DNA from: Luteimonas sp. MC1825
Lineage (GTDB): Bacteria > Pseudomonadota > Gammaproteobacteria > Xanthomonadales > Xanthomonadaceae
DNA length: 64,000 bases
Direction: 5' to 3'
Assembly (NCBI RefSeq): GCF_014764385.1
Contig: NZ_CP061714.1
Location: forward strand, 2,604,001 to 2,668,000
The notes under the pieces were generated by a model. That model saw nothing but the letters and a program-made list of their open reading frames with translations. It searched no databases and was not told the origin of the DNA. This document shows positions 43,810 to 51,334 of the stretch, in pieces (position 1 is the stretch's first letter; each line of letters opens with the position of its first letter). A program made the translations under genes and the position numbers.

Positions 43810-46800
43810 CTAGATCTCCGTCGCAAGTTCAAGATAGCGGCAGAAGGCATTCGCGAGCTGCATCTGTCGAGGCGTTCGGCACTGTGCTTCGAACACAGAA
43901 GGCGACGCGACAAGGATGCAGACGCATTTCGCGCGCGACGTCGCGACGTTCAACCGGTTTAGGCTGTAGAGAAACTCCATCCCGCGTGGAGCATCGGCAT
44001 AGCTTGATGTTGTCATCGAATAGATGACGATAGGTGCTTCCTGCCCTTGGAACTTGTCAACGGTCCCGATGCGCGCCCCGGAAATCCGATCCTTGAGTTC
44101 GAATACTTGCGCGTTGTAGGGCGCGATGATCAGGATGTCCTGAAGCGTTATAGGGCGCTCGATCCCATGCCTATCGATCCAGGTCGTCCCTGTTGCGAGA
44201 ATTTCGTTCACCAGATCCCGGACGGCATCGGCCTCTTCCGGCGATGAACTCTGATTACCTGCGGTGGGGACGGTCATGTAGCGCAAGCCTGTCCCCGTGG
44301 CACGGCCGCGAGAGCGAATGGCTTGAATCTCCAGTCCGGGGCGCGGATGCAAGCGGCCGGCATAAAAAACTTCGGACGTATAGGCGCAGATGTCGGGGTG
44401 CAGGCGCCACGTCTCCGCCAGGAAGAGGCCGAGATCAGCGGAAATGGTCTGCGCTTCGCCGAGAACATGATGCAGCGCCGACACATCGGTTCCTTCGGGG
44501 TGGCTGCCCTGCGTCGGTTGATCCAGTTGCTGCGGGTCGCCGAGCAGCACAATGCTGGTGGCGGCTTGTGATACCGCAAGCACATTGGCAAGCGCCATTT
44601 GTGCCGCCTCATCAACGAACAGCACATCGACGGCCTGCGCCGCGGCGGGCGACGCCCACAACCAAGCGGTGCCCCCCGCCACTTGCGAGCCGTTGCCGAT
44701 CGCATCGAGCAAATCCACGCCATTTTTTGCAAACCGCAAGCGCGCCTGATCGGGCTCAACTTCCGCCGCCTTTTGAATACATCGCACCTCGATATCTAGA
44801 TCTTCGCCAGCCTTCACGACTTCATCGAGGAGGTGACGGATGACTTTGTGGCTGTTGGCACATACGCCCACGGTCTTTCCAGCCTGGACGAGCGCACAAA
44901 TCATGCGGGCACCGGTATACGTCTTGCCGGAGCCAGGCGGACCTTGGATGGGAAAAATTCCGCCTTCAATACCAAGCGCGACCCGGCACGCGGCATCCAG
45001 GGCGAGTTCACCGTCCTGCTGGATCGCCTGACCACCGATGCGCGGAGGCAGGCGCATCAGCAGATCGCGGGCTGCGAGAAAGGAGCCGTTGCCGCGCATT
45101 CCGTGCTCGGCGACATACTCGCCGATCCGAACGAGAGCATCAGCGAGAACACCGGTCCCGATCACGGTGTGGGAGAAGATTGCCTCCGGATGAACATCGA
45201 CGCTGTCCACACGCTTCTTGATGTCGACCCACCGTTCATCCAGCGAGATCGCATGAACTTTCCCGAGGTTCGCGCCGCCAAGATTGCGCAGGTCTTCGGC
45301 GCCACGCATCTCAGTTTCCTGAGGCGGAATGGTGTAGCGGTGGATGGGGGCTTTCGCCGTCCCGCCGTAGGCTCCAGCAAAGTTGAGACCCGCGAGGCCG
45401 GCGCGCTCGTCTAGCAAGTCCTCGGCAGTTAGATCAGAGAGGCGGAAGAACTCCCACCACAGCGCCTTCTGTTCCCGCCTGTGCCAATCCAGCGTGTGCG
45501 CGAGCAGCCAGCGCGCCTGCTGGTCGTCTGTACGCATCGCGACATCCACGGGAACATCGGCTGTCAGGCGCTCGATGAGCGCAGCAATTTTGAGTTGCCA
45601 GTCACCTAGCGCTTCGCTCGGGGCGCTCTCGGGTGCTTCCGGTCGAGGAACGGGAGTACCGGCGGTGATCAGGTCAGTGCGTCGTGTCTCCAACCAGTCC
45701 CGTAACCGCCATGTCGAGTCGCAGTCATCGCGGTTGTAGCCGGCGACAATGTTGCGGGTGGTTTCATCGATGAATTCCAGGTCACCGAGCTCAAGACAGG
45801 CCTGCACCTTGGCGAGCGCCTTGTTGGCCACCGAGAGCGCGGTGTCCCGAGTGAAGCCGTACAACGGCTCGAGTTTCTTGATCGAGTAGCTCTCCACGCT
45901 CGCGCGGAGGCCATGTCGGACCACGCCATACAGGTCGACCAAGCGCTTGGAGCGCAGTAGCGCGTCGACCTCATCTTCCCGGCTCGCATAGCGGCCCATC
46001 AGGCGCTTCAAGGCTGCCGGCTCATAGGGCGCGAAATGATAGATGTGCAGGTCAGGATGGGTCTGCAGTCGGAGCATGACGAAGTCGATAAAGCGCTCGA
46101 AAACCTGCTTTTCCGCTTCGCGGGAAAATGCCCAATCCGCCGTGTACGCGGGGTTGCCGTCGCCACCGGTGAAGGTATAGCCAAACAAGTATTCCAGGCC
46201 GCCGTCGCCGGCGAACGGGTCGCCCTCCAGATCGAAGAAGATGTCTCCGGTGGATGGCGCGGGCAGGCTCGCCAATCCCAATCCCGGATTCACCGGCAAC
46301 AGCTCGTGAAGCACGGCACCGGCCTCGCGGCCCGCGGACTGAAGTCGCGCCTGCTCGCGCACACGCTCGTAGGAATGCACCCCCCCGCGCGCGGGCTTCC
46401 ATACCAGCGGCACCGGCAACGCAGCCAGGCTGCCGAGGGTGTGTATACCGTGCCGCTTGAGTTCGTCGATATGCACCTTGGTAATGCCAGCCACCAGTGA
46501 CAGGTGGTCGTCCGCCCGGCGCCGCTGATCGCAGCGATCGTGCCAACGACAGATGTCGCAATGCTCCTTCGGCTCGGGATAGATCTCGCCGGCGGCGTGT
46601 TGGTCCACGGCGGACTCAAGGGCATTCTTGACGCGGCGATAGTAAGCCGCGTAATCATCCATTCGATACCGCTGTGGCTCGTAGTCGGACCAAGGAGCGA
46701 CGACATAGCTATATGTCGGCCTGAGGCCTTGGACAGTGGCGACCAAGGCGGCATAAAGGCACAGCTGCAAAACGGTCCCGCCCTTCGTTTCACGGGCGAG

Positions 46801-47205
46801 CTTGGTGTCTATTACCTCATAGGACCACGAACCGAGATCGCTCGCGATATTGACGCGCCGGAGGATATCCGTACGGCCCACCCAGCCGTTGGCGCGAAAC
46901 GCGCCCTGTACGATGATTTCATCTCCGGCGCGCATCGCATCCCGCGTGCGCGTCACCGCCTCGTCATCGACGCCAACGCCGTTGATCGACGTAACCGTAA
47001 ACCCTTGCGATTTCAGGTGCTCAGCGAAGCCTTGTTCATGCCTCGCACCACGCTCCCAGAGGATTTCGAGGAGCGGGGCCCAAGTCTTCGGCTTTTTCAG
47101 CGTGCCAACGGCAACGGCGATGTCGAGACCGGTCAGGTGCCCACAGTTTAGATGTCCAACCAGATCGGATGCGCTGAGTAGAATTGAACCGCCGAGCTTC
47201 TGCAT
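43810..47205 (-). CDS. TM0106-family RecB-like nuclease fused to an SF1 (Dna2-type) helicase
   Basis: The 1,131-residue protein reads as three parts. An N-terminal Cas4/RecB-like nuclease (about 1-230) has RTDILRR (Asp113), VIDTKLA (Asp133, Lys135) and a cysteine set (Cys21, HCDICRWHDRC at 215-225) that could hold an Fe-S cluster. A central RNase H-like domain (about 320-510) has DIFFDLEGDP and GYNRDDCDSTW. A C-terminal SF1 helicase has Walker A GPPGSGKT at 755-762, VDVLFVDEAAQM, LLGDPQQLDQP and GTVDKFQGQEAPIVIYSMT. Such fusions are thought to process DNA ends; a defence role is inferred from the location. It is monocistronic here, with about 190 bases of gene-free sequence on each side. Confidence 0.85.
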   Translation of the reverse strand: MQKLGGSILLSASDLVGHLNCGHLTGLDIAVAVGTLKKPKTWAPLLEILWERGARHEQGFAEHLKSQGFTVTSINGVGVDDEAVTRTRDAMRAGDEIIVQGAFRANGWVGRTDILRRVNIASDLGSWSYEVIDTKLARETKGGTVLQLCLYAALVATVQGLRPTYSYVVAPWSDYEPQRYRMDDYAAYYRRVKNALESAVDQHAAGEIYPEPKEHCDICRWHDRCDQRRRADDHLSLVAGITKVHIDELKRHGIHTLGSLAALPVPLVWKPARGGVHSYERVREQARLQSAGREAGAVLHELLPVNPGLGLASLPAPSTGDIFFDLEGDPFAGDGGLEYLFGYTFTGGDGNPAYTADWAFSREAEKQVFERFIDFVMLRLQTHPDLHIYHFAPYEPAALKRLMGRYASREDEVDALLRSKRLVDLYGVVRHGLRASVESYSIKKLEPLYGFTRDTALSVANKALAKVQACLELGDLEFIDETTRNIVAGYNRDDCDSTWRLRDWLETRRTDLITAGTPVPRPEAPESAPSEALGDWQLKIAALIERLTADVPVDVAMRTDDQQARWLLAHTLDWHRREQKALWWEFFRLSDLTAEDLLDERAGLAGLNFAGAYGGTAKAPIHRYTIPPQETEMRGAEDLRNLGGANLGKVHAISLDERWVDIKKRVDSVDVHPEAIFSHTVIGTGVLADALVRIGEYVAEHGMRGNGSFLAARDLLMRLPPRIGGQAIQQDGELALDAACRVALGIEGGIFPIQGPPGSGKTYTGARMICALVQAGKTVGVCANSHKVIRHLLDEVVKAGEDLDIEVRCIQKAAEVEPDQARLRFAKNGVDLLDAIGNGSQVAGGTAWLWASPAAAQAVDVLFVDEAAQMALANVLAVSQAATSIVLLGDPQQLDQPTQGSHPEGTDVSALHHVLGEAQTISADLGLFLAETWRLHPDICAYTSEVFYAGRLHPRPGLEIQAIRSRGRATGTGLRYMTVPTAGNQSSSPEEADAVRDLVNEILATGTTWIDRHGIERPITLQDILIIAPYNAQVFELKDRISGARIGTVDKFQGQEAPIVIYSMTTSSYADAPRGMEFLYSLNRLNVATSRAKCVCILVASPSVFEAQCRTPRQMQLANAFCRYLELATEI

Positions 47206-47390
47206 ACGGAATTGAGACCTGGCCTAGAGTTGTTTTGCAATGCTTCGTCGCTCAATCGGTCTCTCAAGTAAGTTGTCGCTGAGAGTGCTCCCTTTTTCTT
47301 GAGGGTGCTTATTCGCGACAAGCGGCGGCTTTTGGGTCGAGAGCACCCCTCACGCCCGACCGGACGTCTTCGAGTGTGGCTACCCAGCAG

Positions 47391-47818
47391 TCAGGCCAAT
47401 TCTTCCAAGCGCTTGGCCGCCTCTCGCTTGCCTAGCCCCCGGACTGCAGCCAGGGCCGCCTGCTGAGCTTCGCGAGGCACGCTCTTGCCTGCCTCCCAGT
47501 TGTATACAGACTGACCGCTGGCGCCGACCAGTAATCCAAAGTCGGAGGCCGACAGGCCAAGTCGTCCTCGTAAGGACTTCAACCCCTTGGGTACGAAGCG
47601 CGTGTTTATCTTCGGCTCCTCAGCAACCTCGGCGCCGCGCTTCAATTGTCTGGGTGAGGTCCGGAGCCACGCTATAGGGACGCGATTTACCGCTTGAGCT
47701 CGACGATCTGGCGGCGGCGCTCCGAGTTCGCCTTACGAATCGGCTCCACCGCGATCTTGATCTCCTTGCGGGCCAATCGGGTGATTTCGCTCTTAATCAC
47801 TGAACTCAGGTTGGGCAT
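47391..47818 (-). pseudogene. Decayed XRE-type helix-turn-helix regulator gene
   Basis: Two pieces of one gene can be joined. The first, from the ATG at 47818, gives 43 residues (MPNLSSVIKSEITRLARKEI…RRQIVELKR) and stops at TAA (47687-47689). Fifteen bases on, a TAG follows in the same frame. The second piece, in another frame from 47645, gives FVPKGLKSLRGRLGLSASDF and SGQSVYNWEAGKSVP, an XRE-type HTH. From memory, xanthomonad homologues have both parts in a single protein of about 140 residues. Two stop codons plus a frameshift mean no intact product. The C-terminal piece alone might still be made from a TTG. Confidence 0.7.
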
Positions 47819-47937
47819 CGGCGGGGCCAAATGGTTGGGGCCGCCGCTTACATACAGGCCTTTCAGAGGCCAAACGGAGCGGCTGCTTCCGGCAAGAAGC
47901 GGACATTGGTCAACGCTTCGAAACGGCTAAAGCCGCG

Positions 47938-49368
47938 CTAGGTTGGGGCGTCGTTAGCTAACGTTACAAAAGTGACTGACTTCGCGCGACGAGTCATGGC
48001 TACGTAAAGGTCCTTTGACGTCATTGTCTCTGCTTCCAATACGATGACATGGTCATACTCAAGTCCCTTAACCAGCAAGGTCGTTGCGATCAACTTGTTG
48101 TGGCGTAACGGCCTGCCGGAACGGCGAAATTCGCGTTGGTACCAAGAGGCGGACTCCATGAGCGTGAGGCCAGGATTCTCTTCGTGGGTGCGGAGCACGC
48201 CCATCATCCGGTTCAAAAGGTCGCGACGATAGGTCGTCACCTCCGGATGATCCCGAATCACGCCAAGCAATGCAGCCATATCCTCACAGGATTCCGTCGC
48301 CAAGTAGCGGTTTGCCACTTTCAGTATTTCTGGACACCTGGTTGTCTTGGTTGCCTTACCCTCTTCCCCCCGTTTGGTCTGCGCGGCAAGAACACCGTCC
48401 ACGGCGTTGCAACAACTTTTCATGAAGCCGATCACGAGCCGCAACCGTTCGCCCGGCGACCTGGCTCCGTCGACCTTCTTGATGAATCGGTGTAGATCTT
48501 TTCCTTCGACTTCCTCTAGGCTTGAGAACCTTCCGGACAAGCTTTGTGCCAGCTTATGAGTTTTATTCTTGGACTTTGCGTCACCCGAATGGATCGCCAT
48601 CACCGAATCACCGGTGTTGAGAAACTCGAAGAACACATTCAACCGCTTCTTGTTCGTAAAGTCGTTGAGATCGACCGCGCATCGCCGTACTCCCTTCGGA
48701 AGTTGTCCGGAAAGCGCGACCCTTTCGTTCTCAGCGAGAAGCGCTCTGGCCTGATTCAGCCATTGCCCGAGATCCTCCGCTCCAGCGAGTTTCCATCTCC
48801 ACGGCTCCTTCAGTTCGCCTAGCAACTTGTAGTTGGGATAGACGTCCCTTTCCCAATCGACTGGCTGCTCACCAAAGCCAAAAATGGCCTGCATAGGATC
48901 GCCGAGAAGTCGACAGGGGATTAGTCTGGCCAGCGATTCCACCAATCCATGCTGTTCGCCGGAACAGTCCTGATATTCGTCGACGAAGACCCCGCCATAG
49001 GAACACTTGATGACATGCTGCACGAACGGTCTGTCAAGCATGGCCGCACATGTCGTGTACAGATTTGCCCAATCCTTTGCCGTGGGATGCTCCATCTTCC
49101 ATTTCGATGTCTTTGGAAAGTAGAGGCAGGTACGAAGCGCCCAGCTCGCGATTGTGTCGATTTGATATTGGGAAGATGGGATTCTCAGCAGTCGCAGCTT
49201 TTTCCTAATCGCGTTTACGCCGGCATAGGTATGGGTCAGCACCAACTGACGCCTGGAAGCTGCCTGGACCGCCTTGGCGATCAGGTGGGTCTTACCGTAA
49301 CCGGCGGGCGCGATTACGTAGCCCTTGCTGTCGAAGTCAGCGAGCTTTCTTGGCAGATCCTCATCCAT
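47938..49368 (-). CDS. UvrD/Rep-like SF1 helicase, GajB-like
   Basis: The 476-residue helicase has Walker A APAGYGKTH near residue 20-28, the Q-like THTYAGVNAI, Walker B FVDEYQD at 128-134, motif III LLGDPMQAIFGFG, and late motifs LVKGLEYDHVIVLEAE and YVAMTRRAK. It is shorter than UvrD, as GajB proteins are. The ATG at 49368 overlaps the upstream OLD gene by 8 bases; the long in-frame extension to 49617 lies inside that gene and is rejected. In Gabija, GajB is activated by DNA ends or nucleotide loss and works with GajA. The pair is called Gabija-like from gene order and motifs. Confidence 0.8.
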   Translation of the reverse strand: MDEDLPRKLADFDSKGYVIAPAGYGKTHLIAKAVQAASRRQLVLTHTYAGVNAIRKKLRLLRIPSSQYQIDTIASWALRTCLYFPKTSKWKMEHPTAKDWANLYTTCAAMLDRPFVQHVIKCSYGGVFVDEYQDCSGEQHGLVESLARLIPCRLLGDPMQAIFGFGEQPVDWERDVYPNYKLLGELKEPWRWKLAGAEDLGQWLNQARALLAENERVALSGQLPKGVRRCAVDLNDFTNKKRLNVFFEFLNTGDSVMAIHSGDAKSKNKTHKLAQSLSGRFSSLEEVEGKDLHRFIKKVDGARSPGERLRLVIGFMKSCCNAVDGVLAAQTKRGEEGKATKTTRCPEILKVANRYLATESCEDMAALLGVIRDHPEVTTYRRDLLNRMMGVLRTHEENPGLTLMESASWYQREFRRSGRPLRHNKLIATTLLVKGLEYDHVIVLEAETMTSKDLYVAMTRRAKSVTFVTLANDAPT

Positions 49369-51064
49369 TGTCCACCCATGCGCGGAACTGGCCGAGCTTG
49401 GTAGCGAATTCCTTCTGCTGGAAGGTGGCGTCAGCGAAAGCCGGGAAGACAGCCTGCGCCCATCGCTCGCCATCTGCGATGTTCTTGAACCAGCCCGATG
49501 ACTTCGCCGCATCGCCGATGGCTCTGCGAAGATCGGCGAAGTCCTCCCACATGCCGATGTCCTCGTCGAGTTTGACCTCCAACTTCGACCTGACGTTGTC
49601 GTGCACCGGAAATCCAAGCGCCTTGGCCAGAATGGCGCTCGCCAACACCTGCGCCCAAGGCAAGTCGATCATCGCCCGTTGCTCGATCGACAGCTTGTCG
49701 GCCCACATCAAGACAGCCACATCCTTCGCGTTCAGATCGAAGGCATCCTGGTCGGAAAAGCTGTCTTGCGCATCGCCATCGGCGAGGACCATGACGTCGT
49801 AGTGCAGGGCATTGAACCCCGTGGAAAGGCCCTTTATCTTGCTTGCACCGTGCGCATCAAGCAGTACAACACCCAAATAGGAGAATGGAAGCCGTTCCGT
49901 GGCTGACCAAAGATTGTCCATTCCACGCAGGAATCCCACCTCAGTCGCGCCCTCGCATATAACGACTTTCCTAGACAAGAAGGCTTCTGCGCTGGAACGT
50001 ATCTGGCCCTGAATGTTCAGTCCCTCCAGATCCTTGCCCGCAGCCGACACCACGCGAACTTCGCCTACTTCCTTGTGCAGGATGTACAGCTGACCCACCG
50101 TCAGTTCGCGCAGCACCGTAGGCGAATGCGTCGTGAGAAAATATTGGCCTTTCTTGTCCTGCCGGATATGCCTGATCAGTCTCGCTATCCGATGTGGTTC
50201 CAATCCGTACTCAACCTCGTCAAACAAGGTGACGTGTTGGGCTTCAAGACTTTCCTGCTGGATTCCGCACAACAGCATGCGCTTCGAGCCGAGTCCGAGT
50301 TGTCGAACCGGAATGTCCCCATCGTGCAACGTTAGGCCGCCGATCCTTATGCTGATCGCGTTTAGGTCGAGATGGGCTTTGTACTCGCGGCCAACAGGAA
50401 CGCCGAGACCCTTTGCCACCAATTCCGATTTAGCCGCAGCCGCATCAAAATTCTTCAGCGCCTCCGCCCGATGGCCATCAAGAGAACTCCGTGCGGCCCG
50501 CGCTGCTTCGACGAGGGATTCGTTCAGATTGTCGGATTCGGTAATTTTGGCAAGTGCAGTCCCTGCCGCCCAAGTGAGTTGTTTTTCGCTGTAGGCGCCG
50601 ATCAGGCCGACGCCGACCCTGGCGCGGTCCGATGACCGGAAATCGACGCCCTCCGGATTCCGGTCAGTGACAACCTTCCACTTGGGCTCCAAGTCTTTTG
50701 CGACAACTAGGCTAACGGTTAGAACCGGCTCGTCACCGTCTTCTGGCTCGTCGTTCAACTCGACTTGGTCTCTGTTCCAGCCGCGGAGGTGAGCACCGTA
50801 CTTTTGCTCGGAGCAGAACTCTTTCGACAGCTCGCCGATAACAACCTCGATCTCAATAGGGCTGTCGGTCTTGCACTGATTGAAGTCGGAGTCGTTGAAG
50901 GAGTGATTCCATTGCGGGCTGAATGCGCAACGAACCGCTTCGAGTACTGTCGTTTTTGTCGAATCGCCCTTTCCTATCAAGCAAAAAATGTTCTCGTCGG
51001 GGAGATTCCACTCCAGCTGGTTTACCCCCCTAAAGTTACGGATCTTCAGCCTTCTGATCTTCAT
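49361..51064 (-). CDS. OLD-family ATPase-Toprim nuclease, GajA-like (class 2 OLD)
   Basis: The 567-residue protein has an N-terminal ABC-type ATPase with the unusual P-loop GKGDSTKT at 31-38 (the Gly before Lys is Thr), a signature-like RQLGLGSKRMLL, Walker B TLFDEVEYGLEP and the H-loop TTHSPTVLREL. The C-terminal Toprim domain has VVICEGATEVGFL (the metal-binding Glu) and VLADGDAQDS (the DxD pair). This is the domain order of GajA, whose nuclease is held inactive by ATP. GAGGGAC precedes the ATG. Gene order OLD-UvrD matches Gabija/class 2 OLD, but the sequence is not close enough for me to be certain it is Gabija proper. Confidence 0.8.
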   Translation of the reverse strand: MKIRRLKIRNFRGVNQLEWNLPDENIFCLIGKGDSTKTTVLEAVRCAFSPQWNHSFNDSDFNQCKTDSPIEIEVVIGELSKEFCSEQKYGAHLRGWNRDQVELNDEPEDGDEPVLTVSLVVAKDLEPKWKVVTDRNPEGVDFRSSDRARVGVGLIGAYSEKQLTWAAGTALAKITESDNLNESLVEAARAARSSLDGHRAEALKNFDAAAAKSELVAKGLGVPVGREYKAHLDLNAISIRIGGLTLHDGDIPVRQLGLGSKRMLLCGIQQESLEAQHVTLFDEVEYGLEPHRIARLIRHIRQDKKGQYFLTTHSPTVLRELTVGQLYILHKEVGEVRVVSAAGKDLEGLNIQGQIRSSAEAFLSRKVVICEGATEVGFLRGMDNLWSATERLPFSYLGVVLLDAHGASKIKGLSTGFNALHYDVMVLADGDAQDSFSDQDAFDLNAKDVAVLMWADKLSIEQRAMIDLPWAQVLASAILAKALGFPVHDNVRSKLEVKLDEDIGMWEDFADLRRAIGDAAKSSGWFKNIADGERWAQAVFPAFADATFQQKEFATKLGQFRAWVDNG

Positions 51065-51334
51065 TCTTGTCCCTCGTTACTTGCAGCCGTACGCAACAAT
51101 CGCCTGGGATCGAACACCGATGCCGGGCGCCCCTCCTCATCTGCAGGCGGCCAGCAGTCTATCGGGCGCGCAATGGACAGCTCTGAAGCCTCCGGCCCTG
51201 TAACGCAAAGAGAAGCTTCCCAAGCGACCGCTACTGGTCGAAACGTAGCCACTCCAAAAACTCGATTGAACCGCTACCTACTCAAGATAAGACCGCCATC
51301 GGCCGAGGATGTCCCACGCGCGGTGCTCTGGCGG

